Of a DNA stretch of 64,000 bases, positions 26,247-35,333 are shown one piece after another. Made by a program: the position numbers and the translations under genes. The DNA is from CAVOAK01 sp963664465 (lineage in GTDB: Bacteria; Pseudomonadota; Alphaproteobacteria; UBA8366; CAVOAK01). The stretch spans positions 1 to 64,000 of the forward strand of contig CAXXSU010000002.1 in the NCBI GenBank assembly GCA_963664465.2. Reading direction: 5' to 3'. Position 1 is the first letter of the stretch, and every line of letters begins with the position of its first letter. The notes under the pieces were generated by a model. That model made no database searches, was not told the origin of the DNA, and worked only from the letters and a program-made list of their open reading frames with translations.

Positions 26247-28328
26247 ATGGCCGAGCCGCCCATCCTCTCCATTGAGAATCTGAAGACTTGGTTCTTCTCG
26301 AGAGCAGGCGTGATCAAGGCCGTCGACGGCGTCAGCTTTGCCGTGTCTCCGGGACGCGTGCTCGGACTGGTCGGCGAGTCGGGCTCGGGGAAGTCGGTAA
26401 CCGCCTACTCGGTGCTCGGGCTCGTCGACCCCCCCGGCGTGATCGTCGGCGGCTCGATCATGTTCGACGGCCGCGACCTGCTCACGCTGCCCCCCGAGAG
26501 GCTGAGGGAGATTCGCGGCCGGCGCATTGCCTTGGTGATGCAGGATCCGATGATGTCGCTCAATCCAGTGCTGCGCGTCGACACCCAGATGATTGAGGCA
26601 TTGCGCGCACACACGCCGATGGACCGCGAGACAGCTCGACAACGCGCCCGCGAAGCCCTCGGACAGGTGGGGATCCCGTCCCCCGACGAGCGGCTGCGCG
26701 CATACCCGCACCAGCTCTCCGGCGGCATGCGGCAGCGCGTCGCCATTGCCATCGCACTACTTCACGAGCCGGATCTGATCATTGCCGACGAGCCGACCAC
26801 AGCCCTCGATGTCACGATCCAGGCGCAGATCCTCTTCGAGGTCCAGAGGCTGTGTCGGCAGCGCCGCACCGCGCTGATCTGGATCACGCACGACCTCGGC
26901 GTCGTTGCCGGGCTCGCCGACGAGGTGTGCGTCATGTACGCTGGAAAGATCGTCGAGCACGGGCACGTCGACAACGTCCTCGACGGTCCCCTTCACCCCT
27001 ACACGCGGGGCCTCATCGGCTCGCTTCCGAGCAACAACCGCCGTGGTGATCCTCTGGCGCAGATTCCGGGCATGCCGCCCTCCCTGCTAACACTGCCGCA
27101 CGGGTGCAGCTTCCGGCCACGCTGCCCGCGCGCCGACGCCGCTTGCGTATCGATGCCTGACCTCAGTGAGCAAGCCGTGGGGCACTGGGTACGTTGCTTC
27201 CATCCCCACGTTCACGAGCCGCTCGATGGTAGGACCAACGGTCGTGGCGCGGTCCGTGCCGTCGATCGCATACCCGAGACATCCGGAACGGAAGGGCCGG
27301 GGCCAGTGCTCGAGCTACAAGAGGTATCGAAGTTCTTCGTCAGGCCGATCAGCGTGGCGGCACGGATCGCCAACCTGCTCGGCGGTCACTACCGGGACGA
27401 AGTCGTGCAGGCAGTCAACCATGTCAGCCTGTCCGTTCGGGAGGGCGAGATCCTCGGACTGGTTGGCGAATCGGGATGCGGCAAATCGACGCTCGGCCGA
27501 CTGGTCGCCGGCGCCTTGGCGCCAACCAACGGGGCCATCGTCTACCGCGGCTATGAGAATACAGAAGGTGCCAGCGACGGAGCCGCCAAGAAGCGTTTCC
27601 CCATCCAGATGGTCTTCCAGGATCCCTTCGGCTCGCTCAATCCGAGAATGCGGGTGCGGGCCATCATCGGCGAGGCGCCGAGAGTGCACGGTCTCGTCGA
27701 TCACAGCGATCTCGACGATTACATCGACGAGCTCATGAACAAGGTCGGCCTTGATCCTATATACAAACACCGCTTCCCGCACCAGTTCTCCGGTGGGCAG
27801 CGGCAGCGTATCGCCATCGCCCGGGCCCTCGCCATGCGCCCCAAGCTCCTCGTCTGCGACGAAGCGGTCGCCTCTCTCGACGTCTCTATTCAGGCGCAGA
27901 TCCTCAACCTCTTTGCAGAGCTCAAGGAGTTATTCGGACTCACCTACTTCTTCATCAGCCACGACCTCGGGGTGGTCGAGCACATGAGTGATCGCGTCGC
28001 TATCATGTACCTCGGTCGGATCGTCGAACTTGCACCCGCGGAGACGCTTTTCGAGTCGCCGAACCATCCCTACACGCAAGGCCTGCTCGCCGGCATTCCG
28101 CGCATTGACCGGCGACACCAGCTCTACGCGGCACTGGACGGTGAGATCGCGTCGCCCTTGAACCCACCACCGGGATGCCATTTTCACCCGCGGTGTCCCT
28201 ATGTCACAGCGCGATGCCGAGAAGAGAGCCCCGCGCTGCGAGACATCGGCGCCGGTCACCTTTCCGCGTGCCATCTCAACGACATTGTCAGACCAATCCG
28301 AACCGGCCGGCGAAGGGAGCAAGTGTGA
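26247..28328 (+). CDS. Fused double ATPase of a peptide-type ABC transporter
   Basis: 693 residues carrying two complete nucleotide-binding domains, equivalent to a DppD-DppF fusion (as in GsiA or YejF). Domain 1 has Walker A GESGSGKSVTAYSVLG, signature LSGGMRQRVAIAIAL and Walker B DLIIADEPTTALD. Domain 2 has GESGCGKSTLGRLVAG, FSGGQRQRIAIARALA and LLVCDEAVASLDV. Each ends with the oligopeptide-transporter C-terminal Cys region (CSFRPRCPRADAAC and CHFHPRCPYVTARC). Start ATG 26247 lies 9 bp after the permease stop. Last gene of the rightward block. Confidence 0.93.
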   Translation: MAEPPILSIENLKTWFFSRAGVIKAVDGVSFAVSPGRVLGLVGESGSGKSVTAYSVLGLVDPPGVIVGGSIMFDGRDLLTLPPERLREIRGRRIALVMQDPMMSLNPVLRVDTQMIEALRAHTPMDRETARQRAREALGQVGIPSPDERLRAYPHQLSGGMRQRVAIAIALLHEPDLIIADEPTTALDVTIQAQILFEVQRLCRQRRTALIWITHDLGVVAGLADEVCVMYAGKIVEHGHVDNVLDGPLHPYTRGLIGSLPSNNRRGDPLAQIPGMPPSLLTLPHGCSFRPRCPRADAACVSMPDLSEQAVGHWVRCFHPHVHEPLDGRTNGRGAVRAVDRIPETSGTEGPGPVLELQEVSKFFVRPISVAARIANLLGGHYRDEVVQAVNHVSLSVREGEILGLVGESGCGKSTLGRLVAGALAPTNGAIVYRGYENTEGASDGAAKKRFPIQMVFQDPFGSLNPRMRVRAIIGEAPRVHGLVDHSDLDDYIDELMNKVGLDPIYKHRFPHQFSGGQRQRIAIARALAMRPKLLVCDEAVASLDVSIQAQILNLFAELKELFGLTYFFISHDLGVVEHMSDRVAIMYLGRIVELAPAETLFESPNHPYTQGLLAGIPRIDRRHQLYAALDGEIASPLNPPPGCHFHPRCPYVTARCREESPALRDIGAGHLSACHLNDIVRPIRTGRRREQV

Positions 28329-28360
28329 GGGGTTCCCGCCACGCCGATGTCCGCTTAGGG

Positions 28361-29148
28361 TCTTGGTTGTGTAAAAACGCTCGCGCTGAGCCTGATCGTA
28401 TCGATTTGGTGGGCAGATTTGGGTCAGGGGCGCCATTTGGTGGTTTTTGCCAGTGTCGCGGCTATGTAGAGCCATTTCGAGATCTGACGGGCGGTCTGAG
28501 GCGATATCGGCGGCCGGGAACTTCGGCAAGGTGCAATACCTAGGCCCGCATCGCTGCCATCAGAGGGCCGGTGCCGAGGATGTTGATCAGGCGCGTCAAG
28601 TTGTAAGCCAGGACGTGCAGCGCCATTTCAGTTCTGACTCGCGGGAGTGTCTTCATCAGGAAGTGAGTTGCACCCATACGCGCCTTGATCGTGCCGAAGG
28701 GGTGCTCCACCGTCTCGCGCCGCTGGCGCATCCTCTCCGGGTGCTCGTCGAGCCGCCGTTGGACCGCCTCAAGAACATGCTCATGCTCCCAGCGCTTAAT
28801 CCGTCGTTCCCGGCCCGTGGTGCAGCGGTGCTTGATGGCGCAGCTCAGGCATGCGTTGGTCCAGTAACGTCGCAGGGTCAGCCCCTTCTCCTCGTTCGTG
28901 TATCGGTACGTCAATCGCTCACCGGCCGGGCAGATGTAGACGTCGTCCTCAGAGACATAGCGGAAGTCCTGTTTGACGAACCGACCTTTGGCCTTGTTTT
29001 GCCGGAGGTCAGCGGTTTGGGGAGTGTCACAGTGATACCTGCCTTCTCGCAGGCCAATATCTCTTCGCTGTTGAAGTATCCGCGGTCGGCAACGACCTCC
29101 AGGCCGCCAAGTTCACCCCGAACTGCTAGTTCTGCGTCAGCCTTTCCG
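28361..29148 (-). pseudogene. IS1182-family transposase remnant (C-terminal part, frameshifted)
   Basis: The leftward frame 28914-28540 encodes MTYRYTNEEKGLTLRRYWTN, then CLSCAIKHRC and EHPFGTIKARMGATHFLMK, the Cys motif and catalytic-Glu region of IS1182-type transposases. The upstream part is readable in another frame: VVADRGYFNSEEILACEKAG (second Asp) up to about 29148. One indel near 29000 separates them. The N-terminal half and right end are missing; the left end is probably near 28361. It is a different subgroup from copies A-C. Confidence 0.75.
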
Positions 29149-29163
29149 CTAGGTGTTCGGCAA

Positions 29164-29493
29164 GCCCCCTATGCGAGCGGCCATCCGGCCGGGGGCGGTA
29201 ACCTCGGCTTCATCGCGTCGACCGACGGCGGCAAATCTTGGACCAGACGCTCGGACGGCGTTGGCGGACCCGTCGATTTCCACCAAATGGACGTGAGCAA
29301 GGCCGACCCTCAGGTGATAATCGGTGCCTATCGCGGACTCCAGATCAGCCGCAATGGAGGTCATTCGTGGGAGACGGCAGGCCCGCTTCCCCAGCGGACG
29401 CTCGATCTCGCGGCCTCGGCTATCCGGCGAGCCATCCGAACCCCCTTTCCCTTGCGTGACCAGCCCCCATCAGGCGTTCGTGTGGAATGTTAG
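29164..29493 (+). pseudogene. Sialidase/BNR-repeat glycosyl-hydrolase-like fragment
   Basis: An internal piece reads GHPAGGGNLGFIASTDGGKS, VDFHQMDVSKADPQVIIGAY and GLQISRNGGHSWETAGPLP. It contains two Asp-box type motifs (STDGGKSW and SRNGGHSW) as in exo-alpha-sialidase-like/BNR-repeat beta-propellers (F510_1955-like family). It lacks a start and loses the frame after DLAASA. It abuts the IS1182 remnant on the left, which probably removed the 5' part. Confidence 0.65.
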
Positions 29494-29813
29494 TTCATGG
29501 CCGGGTTCCAGGGCGAGCGTATCTGCGGTCGTTCAGGGCGTCCGCGCTGTGCCGCATTGCAGACTTTCAAACCGCTTACGAGTTCGCTCCCGAGCCTCTT
29601 ATTATAGTGGGGTCGCTGCCGCTCCGAACAAGCTGGGATCAACTCCCATCGTGCCATCAACAGTTCAAGCCCTTCGTCCGAAGACCGGACGATCGGAGCG
29701 TCTTGAGTTGGAGCAATGTTGTATCTTGCTGGAATATTCCTCGGAGTGCCTAAGAGGTTGAAGTAGTCGTAAATCTCTTCCCAACCAGCAAACTGTTTGT
29801 AACGCCCGCACAT
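29490..29813 (-). pseudogene. SRAP (YedK/HMCES-like) gene, truncated
   Basis: Begins MCGRYKQFAGWEEIYDYFNL with the catalytic Cys2 that crosslinks abasic sites, then PARYNIAPTQDAPIVR and ARWELIP, the family's conserved blocks. After WELIPA the match decays and the frame ends without the FYEW, NGR and HxRMP blocks. Normal SRAP proteins have 200-240 residues, so about half is missing. Start chosen at Met before Cys2, not the upstream in-frame ATG at 29825. Confidence 0.7.
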
Positions 29814-30082
29814 ACCAGCACCCATACTAAGATCGTCGTATTCGTCTCATACTAGCCTTCGTTTCTGGTTAAGAACAAGATGAGAACATTTTCTGCTTGT
29901 CGTGTACAGTTTGTGTACAGCGGAGTTTATGGGAATGTGTGGTAAACTGCAGAAAACTGCGAAATATCGTGTTAAGCGATTGGAACCGTGATTTACGGCT
30001 TTGTTCCTGCGGAAGAGGCCTCTGATTTTCACCAGAAGCCTCTCCAATTTCTCAGTTAATTCTGCTGCTAAGTCATTGATTT

Positions 30083-30159
30083 TGGTAGCGGAGGGCGGAC
30101 TCGAACCGCCGACACCGGGATTATGATTCCCGTGCTCTAACCAACTGAGCTACTCCGCC
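30083..30159 (-). tRNA. tRNA-Met (elongator, CAT anticodon)
   Basis: 77 nt including encoded CCA. Acceptor stem GGCGGAG pairs with CTCCGCT (ending ACCA), D-arm AGCTCAGTTGGTTAGAGC, anticodon loop AATCATAATC within paired CGGGA/TCCCG, T-arm GGCGG-TTCGAGT-CCGCC. All cloverleaf arms pair. The sequence resembles alphaproteobacterial elongator tRNA-Met. Confidence 0.93.
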
Positions 30160-30188
30160 ATGTCCTTAATTCTAGCACCCTCAGAAGA

Positions 30189-30230
30189 GGATTATGATTC
30201 CGCTGCTCTAACCAACTGAGCTACTCCGCC
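30189..30230 (-). pseudogene. tRNA-Met 5' half (42 nt)
   Basis: Reads as the first 42 bases of an elongator tRNA-Met, through the anticodon and the first bases of the 3' anticodon strand, then stops. It differs from the intact gene 30 bp downstream only in the anticodon stem (GCAGCGGAATC versus GCACGGGAATC). The truncated M19 gene runs straight into it, marking a recombination junction at the tRNA. Confidence 0.85.
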
Positions 30231-31362
30231 ACAACGTCGCTGAAGCCGCGAACGTGACAGCTTCCTGCACACCGAAATACGGTCGCGGTTGCGCGCTGTC
30301 AAGCCGCGCCCGTTGCAGCCGCGCTCCGGAAATTGCGTTTCCGGCGACATCGTTATTCAATGCGCCGGACGCCTTCTCGGTCGCCTTCTTGTGTGCTTCC
30401 TTCGGGTTAAACACTCCCGATGTTCCCGGATTATTGTGGGGCCAGCCGAACACGTAGTCCAGGCCGATACCAACGTGCTCTGGCCCCACCAACTCGGAGA
30501 TGTAATCGATGTGTTTCAGCAGGCCCTCGGCCGTGTCGTCGTTGTCGCCGACGAATGTGCCAACGCCCATGACGCAGACCACCCCGCCGGATTTGGCACA
30601 GGCCTTGATCTGATCGTCCTTGATGTTACGCGGGTGGTTCCACGCGCCCCACGCATTGGAATGCGAAAAGACCACGGGCTCGGTCGAGACCTCCATCATG
30701 TCCATTGTCGTCCGATACCCGGTATGGGTCCCATCGACGATCATGCCGACCCGGTTCATCTCCTCGACAACCGCGACGCCGAACCGGCTCAATCCGGCGT
30801 CGGTAATTTCCATGCTACCGTCGCCGACCGAGTTCTTGATGTTGTAGGCCATCAACATGGTTCTCACGCCGAGCGTGTGATACACGCCGACCATGTTGAC
30901 ATCGTTATCAAGTATGGCGGTCCCCTGGAACCCAAACCCGATCGCAAGCTTGCCTTCCTTCTTCGCCGACAGAATGTCGTCGACTGTTTCCACGAATCGA
31001 TACTTATCAGGATTCGCCAGCACGAATGCGCGTTCCTTGGCTATCGTGTGTATGGTTCGATCCATGCCTTGCCAGTCGTTGGCAAGCGTCAAGGCAACAT
31101 AATCGACCCCGTTCGCGACGCACTCCTCGAGTGATTCCGAACGCCTATCGCCCTCTGGATGCTCGATGATCCAGCTCTTGCTCATGTCGCACAAGATGGC
31201 GTCGCGGTGCAGCGCCGCCGCCTGCTCGGATATGTTCCAATTCGTTATCGTCCGCTCCCGACCATCAAGTTTCGTGCAAAGTGTAATCCAAGACGCTAGC
31301 AGCGCGCGGACGTGGCAACAATAGCAGCATCCAGCGGCGCCGATCGCACCCGGCAACGGCAT
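30208..31362 (-). pseudogene. M19-family dipeptidase, 3' end lost at a tRNA junction
   Basis: Family blocks are RDAILCDMSKSWIIEHPEG, DYVALTLANDWQGMDRTI, VRTMLMAYNIKNSVGDGS, GMIVDGTHTGYRTTMDMME, VVFSHSNAWGAWNHPRN and HVGIGLDYVFGWPHNNPG. The expected C-terminal segment (lower barrel strands and the GxNWxR block) is missing. The last ~50 codons look non-native and the final ones are the tRNA-Met 5' half read backward. The true start is unclear: conserved sequence begins near residue 50 of the frame, and ATG 31185 would cut into it. It resembles the other M19 gene at 20.7 kb only distantly. Confidence 0.7.
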
Positions 31363-31624
31363 GTGGCGAAACTCGCTGTTGTCACAGGCGACTGTCCGGT
31401 ACGACTACGGCGACGCTGCGGCGTTTGACACGCTTTCCGAATGACGCCAGCCTTTTTCCAGAGGCCGCCCAAAAAGGAGCCGGTCCGTTCGTATTCACGC
31501 CCAGGCAACGACCATGACGCGCCGCTCCCCGGCAGTGCTCGCGATCGCGCTTGCGGTCGAGCAAGCGCTTGGCTACTCCCCGCGCTCGGACCTGTCGGCA
31601 TTTCTCTAGGCTAGGCAGCCCGGC

Positions 31625-32505
31625 TCAGAACGGCTTGTCGCCTTTGATCTGGGTGCGGTGCATGATGCGACGCGCGGTCGGGTCGAAGGCGTCCCGTCGG
31701 TGCATGGTGCAGCGGTTGTCCCAGAGCACGAGGTCGCCGGCCTGCCATTGGTGCGTATAGATGTATTGGGCCTGCGGCACGGCCTGCCACAATTCATCGA
31801 GCGTCCGTTCGCTCTCCGCGACCGGGAGACCGACGACATAGGCGTTGCGGCGCCATAGGCGTTGCGGCGCCGGCCCAGATAGAGCGCCTTGCGGCCTGTC
31901 ACCGGGTGCGTGCGGAGCATCGGGTGCTTTGCGCCGGGCGCCTGGCTCACGTCGGTCACTGTTTGGAATCCCTTTCGCCGCTTTCCCGCCGAGTTGTGAC
32001 TCGCGTCGTGCTTCGCCTCAAGGCGCTCGACCTTGGTCCGCGAATCCGGCGGCAGCGCCGCGTAGGCCTCGTACATGTTGAGGATGCTCGTGTCGCCGCC
32101 GCTGGGCGGCACCTCTAGCGCGTAGAGGAGACTCGCCGACGGCGGCTCCGGGATGTAGGACATGTCGGTGTGCCAAATGGCCTCGCCGGCGCCGAGCACG
32201 CCAATCGCGACACCGTCCTCGACGACGTTCGAGACCACGATCACTTCCGGCATGTTGGGCACGGTGCCGTCGCTCTTCGGGTTTGCCGCATCGCCGATCG
32301 GTGCCAGCTCCAGCTCGCCAAAGTGACGGCTGAAGCGCACCAGCGCTTCGTCGCTTAGCCTCTGCCCCCGAAATACGAGCACAAGATGCGCGAACCAAGC
32401 CTCATGTAGTTCGCGCAGAGTCGTGGCGTCGAGCTCCGCGCTCACATCGAGGCCGCGGACCTCGGCGGCAATCAATGGGGAAAGGGGAACGACCTCCATG
32501 GCCAT
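31625..32505 (-). pseudogene. TauD/TfdA-type dioxygenase broken by a 17-bp duplication
   Basis: A 2-oxoglutarate/Fe(II)-dependent oxygenase: VVPLSPLIAAEVRGLDVSA, iron ligands His/Asp in AIWHTDMSYIP, SGGDTSILNMYEAYAAL and HPMLRTHPVTGRKALYLG. The frame then fails at an exact 17-bp tandem duplication. Deleting one copy restores NAYVVGLPVAESERTLDELW and the C-terminal block WDNRCTMHRRDAFDP with HRTQIKGDKPF, ending at 31625. The gene was therefore intact until the duplication. Two related intact dioxygenases lie at 38.6-40.4 kb. Confidence 0.85.
31837..31870. repeat. 17-bp exact tandem duplication
   Basis: CATAGGCGTTGCGGCGC occurs twice without interruption (31837-31853, 31854-31870). Its length is not a multiple of three and it is the sole cause of the frameshift in the dioxygenase gene. 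Confidence 0.95.
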
Positions 32506-32561
32506 ACAATCCTAGTACAATCGCGGCGCGTTGCCAGCCTGTTTCGCGTCTCGACCACCAG

Positions 32562-32735
32562 CTACATGGCACCGAACACGACCTCATGCATGACCCGGCC
32601 GGGAACGAGCGTGAGGAGACCGGCGACCACAAGGGCGCCCAGGAATAGGCCGATCATCGTATTCCTGTGGGCCACGACCTGATGGCGCCGCGCCCGCAAG
32701 ACCGCAAGCGGCAACATGACAAGCGTGAAGATCGA
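32562..32735 (-). pseudogene. DUF2306-like membrane protein, C-terminal fragment
   Basis: About 58 residues remain: SIFTLVMLPLAVLRARRHQV, then AHRNTMIGLFLGALVVAGLL and TLVPGRVMHEVVFGA. The HR..MIGLF..G...AG..TL.PGR pattern is the typical end of DUF2306 (four-helix predicted membrane proteins). The upstream part is replaced by a palindromic repeat at 32744-32767. No function is known for the family. Confidence 0.55.
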
Positions 32736-32743
32736 AACTTGAC

Positions 32744-32767
32744 GTCCGCTTCTGACCCAAAGCGGAC
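32744..32767. repeat. Palindromic repeat, GTCCGCTT/AAGCGGAC arms
   Basis: Arms GTCCGCTT (32744-32751) and AAGCGGAC (32760-32767) around CTGACCCA. One member of a family of at least eight 24-25-bp palindromes in this window; it lies at the breakpoint of the DUF2306 fragment. Confidence 0.8.
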
Positions 32768-32855
32768 ATTGAGCGCACAGGTTTGTCCCATCGCCGCCGA
32801 TGGAATCATGTTCTGTCGTGCGCCAAGACGTGGACGGGCCACAATTCAAGATAGA

Positions 32856-33353
32856 TTAGGATGAAGACGCGACCTTGCCCTCCTTCTCGGCCCAGTCTTC
32901 CAAGGCCACGGGTTCGTTCGGACGCCTAAATATCTGCCTACCTCCTTCTCGCACGGCAATCTGCCATTCATCGCCAACCCGCCTCATCTTCGCGTAGCCG
33001 TCGCCGAACCGGTGTGGACCCTCGAAGTGGAGGGGACCATCCTTGTCCTCTCTTCGCCCTTCGCGCGAGTAATAGATCGTCGTGTAGGTCCACAGCTCGG
33101 CATTGTCCTCGTCGATCGCATTGACGATCATATTGGTCAGCACGTGGCGGATGGTGTCGTTGCCGAGGCCGCCATATAGGGCCTCCAGAAGCTCGTCCCG
33201 CCCCTTGAGATCGAGCCCCATCACCTTCCAGGTCACGTCTTCGGTAAACAGTTTTACGGCCTCTTCGAACTCGTGATGGTCGACGTGTTGGTAATACAGG
33301 CGCAGGACCTTCTGGCAGTCCCACTCGATGGCCCGTTCTTCATCGCGTGTCAT
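32856..33353 (-). CDS. SnoaL/NTF2-like protein
   Basis: 165 residues. It has the small alpha+beta cone fold pattern: DCQKVLRLYYQHVDHHEFEE, AVKLFTEDVTWKVMGLDLKG, RDELLEALYGGLGNDTIRHV and GYAKMRRVGDEWQIAVREGG. Proteins of this group act as hydrolases, isomerases or binding proteins in catabolic and polyketide pathways. It is common next to oxygenase genes, and here lies 350 bp from the broken TauD-type gene, both read leftward. Start ATG 33353 is the first in frame. Length is normal and no frameshift is present. Confidence 0.75.
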   Translation of the reverse strand: MTRDEERAIEWDCQKVLRLYYQHVDHHEFEEAVKLFTEDVTWKVMGLDLKGRDELLEALYGGLGNDTIRHVLTNMIVNAIDEDNAELWTYTTIYYSREGRREDKDGPLHFEGPHRFGDGYAKMRRVGDEWQIAVREGGRQIFRRPNEPVALEDWAEKEGKVASSS

Positions 33354-33442
33354 CGCAGATTGCTCCCTCGCTGCCTAATTAGGACTGATGAGGAAGCTTA
33401 CCCGGACTGTTATCACCGACACAATCGGGGGTGATCCGCAAA

Positions 33443-33466
33443 GTCCGCTTCTGGCTAATAGCGGAC
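33443..33466. repeat. Palindromic repeat (TTCTGGCTAAT loop)
   Basis: Arms GTCCGCT and AGCGGAC. It is the exact reverse complement of the copy at 33536-33559, so the two form a larger inverted pair about 93 bp apart. Confidence 0.85.
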
Positions 33467-33488
33467 CTTCACCGGGTCTTGCTCTGAT

Positions 33489-33513
33489 GTCTGCTTTGAG
33501 GCCGAAAGCGGAC
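33489..33513. repeat. Palindromic repeat (GTCTGCTT variant)
   Basis: Arms GTCTGCTT and AAGCGGAC with a G-T mismatch, between the two inverted copies at 33443 and 33536. Confidence 0.7.
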
Positions 33514-33535
33514 TCACATTAGGTATGCTCTGCAG

Positions 33536-33559
33536 GTCCGCTATTAGCCAGAAGCGGAC
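33536..33559. repeat. Palindromic repeat (inverse of 33443 copy)
   Basis: Arms GTCCGCT and AGCGGAC around ATTAGCCAGA; exact reverse complement of the 33443-33466 copy. Confidence 0.85.
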
Positions 33560-33920
33560 GTTAGGCCAAGCATCTACGGCAAGGTGATAATGACGGGAGA
33601 GGTGCGTCTGGATGACGAGAAAATTGGCCGAATGGCATTCTGAACACGGTCAAACCGCCAAGCTCAGGACAACGGACGGCTTGTGGAGGCAATGTAGTAC
33701 CCGTAGCGGCAGAGTGGAGGTGCAATTTCCATGGATTTGGAACCCTCTGGGGAACGTCGGTTTAATCCAGTTGGAAAATTCTTTAGCCCCATCGCGGGCG
33801 AAATCGCGTGCTTGCTGTTTTGGGTTGTCGCGGCTGCGGCCGAGGGATAGTTCTTCCCTCTTGGCGCGGCGTGCGTTGCGGCGCGGCCAACCCGAGGGAT
33901 GCCTGAGAGAGGGGGGCCAA

Positions 33921-34265
33921 GTGGCGAGGGAATATCGTCGAATCACGTTTTCGAACGCCGAACTGAGAGAAGCACTTGAGAGCTGTCCGGGGAAAAAGGT
34001 CGACAAGATACCGCCGGGGCATATCGTATCCGTGTCGTCGATCCGAAAGAGCGACAGGATGCTCTTCGTGTTGAACATATTCGACTATCGGAAACAAAAA
34101 CCTTCCACCTTCGAGATCGCGCCCGAGGACGTCCAAACGGCTTTGATCAGCCATTGCGTGTCGTCGAATATCCCGCTGCCGCGAAATAGCGACAAGACCG
34201 TGCGGTCGGTGGGCGACAATCTGTGCCTGGACATCATCAACTTCGAATTCGAAGACGTCGGCTAG
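33921..34265 (+). CDS. Conserved-looking hypothetical protein, 114 aa
   Basis: Starts at GTG 33921, with GAGAGGGG about 8 bp upstream; the longer open frame to 33612 has poor coding texture. Sequence VAREYRRITFSNAELREALE, then KVDKIPPGHIVSVSSIRKSD and NLCLDIINFEFEDV. Mixed alpha/beta, no signal peptide, no Cys clusters. The balance of residues and lack of repeats argue that it is real. I do not recognise a family. Confidence 0.5.
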   Translation: MAREYRRITFSNAELREALESCPGKKVDKIPPGHIVSVSSIRKSDRMLFVLNIFDYRKQKPSTFEIAPEDVQTALISHCVSSNIPLPRNSDKTVRSVGDNLCLDIINFEFEDVG

Positions 34266-34355
34266 GGATTCTCGCGGCCGGAGCCAACGGGCAACGCAGG
34301 GCGGACCACCAACGATGGGCAATGTAGTTGGGGTGGGGTCTATAGAATCTCGAAT

Positions 34356-34379
34356 GTCCGCAATGGGTCACAAACGGAC
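34356..34379. repeat. Palindromic repeat (divergent copy)
   Basis: GTCCGCAATGGGTCACAAACGGAC positions; outer arms GTCCG/CGGAC pair, inner positions have drifted. Confidence 0.65.
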
Positions 34380-34401
34380 GCTTCCTTACGTCACTGTGAT
34401 G

Positions 34402-34425
34402 GTCCGCTATTAGCCATAAGCGGAC
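34402..34425. repeat. Palindromic repeat (ATTAGCCATA loop)
   Basis: Arms GTCCGCT and AGCGGAC; loop nearly identical to the 33536 copy. Confidence 0.8.
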
Positions 34426-34539
34426 ATTGGATCGTCATACACTTTTTGGGGAAGTGCTCTTCCTCCAACCGTAGAATTGAAGCACGGTTTCGCTCTAAGT
34501 TTGGCCGGGCACTCCTTGTGAATGTATATGGACTGTCAA

Positions 34540-34680
34540 ATGCGACAGATAATCCCGGCGCTTGCTGTATTTGCCTTTGTGTTTGCGGCCTCGGCAGCGA
34601 CAAATGTGTCTTTCGACAGCATGTTCAAAGACCCAGCCACCGATAAACCTTTGATAGTTAATGGGCTCCTGTTCAAATGG
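34540..34680 (+). pseudogene. Exported-protein N-terminus, probably truncated
   Basis: ATG 34540 opens MRQIIPALAVFAFVFAASA, a plausible Sec signal peptide with AxA cleavage site, then TNVSFDSMFKDPATDKPLIV. From about 34670 the sequence becomes a degenerate member of the palindromic repeat family (GTCTGCTTTG...AGAGCGGAA), and the frame beyond it overlaps the genuine gene on the other strand. I take only the first 45 residues as possibly native. Confidence 0.3.
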
Positions 34681-34774
34681 TCTGCTTTGTGGGGCAGAGC
34701 GGAAGTTCGCAAAACACACCGCTGCGTGATATTTGATCGGTATCCGCTCTGGCAGTTCGGGCAAGTATTTTGCT

Positions 34775-35188
34775 CTACCGTTTTCCATACTTTCGACGCC
34801 AAGAATAAACGGAGAGGCGCTTTGGCCCCGTCGATATGCGCTGGTCCCTCAGCGACAATTCATTGTCTCCCATTCCAACTTCCCTGATGCTGATTTCCGC
34901 ATCAGAGAGGTGAAACTTCTTGCGAACGATATCGAGTGCCTGCGCGAAGACGCCGGCAGCGTGAATAATCACCATCCCGTCACGAATGATTTCAATCCGA
35001 TCCCGTGCCCCGTGGTAGTCAGGCCCCAAGTTCCGAATTATTATCGGGTGGACTACCTGGCCGTTCTCCAGAAGTGAATACGTGCCAACGACCGCTTCTT
35101 CTCCAGCACGCGGTTCTTGGATCTTGGGCTCTGACGCCCTTTCTTCGCTTGTGCTGGTATCGAATGCTGTGCTTTCGTTATCGATCAC
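34775..35188 (-). CDS. Hypothetical protein, 137 aa
   Basis: GTG 35188 has TTTGGAGGAAGAC directly upstream and is preferred to ATG 35212. Acidic N-terminus, then AVVGTYSLLENGQVVHPIII, RDRIEIIRDGMVIIHAAGVF, AQALDIVRKKFHLSDAEISI and a basic C-terminus (SVYSWRRKYGKR). Beta-rich middle and an amphipathic helix; no signal peptide. Good codon texture for this strand. No family recognised. Confidence 0.5.
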   Translation of the reverse strand: MIDNESTAFDTSTSEERASEPKIQEPRAGEEAVVGTYSLLENGQVVHPIIIRNLGPDYHGARDRIEIIRDGMVIIHAAGVFAQALDIVRKKFHLSDAEISIREVGMGDNELSLRDQRISTGPKRLSVYSWRRKYGKR

Positions 35189-35333
35189 GTCTTCCTCCAA
35201 AAAACTCTGCATGAGCCTCGCACACGCGTACTGCTGTCGAAACTCTGTGGCCTATCATTCCGGATATGACCCGTGTTAGGCCGTGAGTGGTAGTGCGGAG
35301 ATCATCGGTTTCTGAGACCTACGCTCCACTTAA

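Noticed and set aside
31370..31605. Rightward stretch ending MTRRSPAVLAIALAVEQALG
   Set aside because: Coding texture is fair, but only 31 residues follow the Met and the upstream frame is unconvincing; possibly a gene tail.
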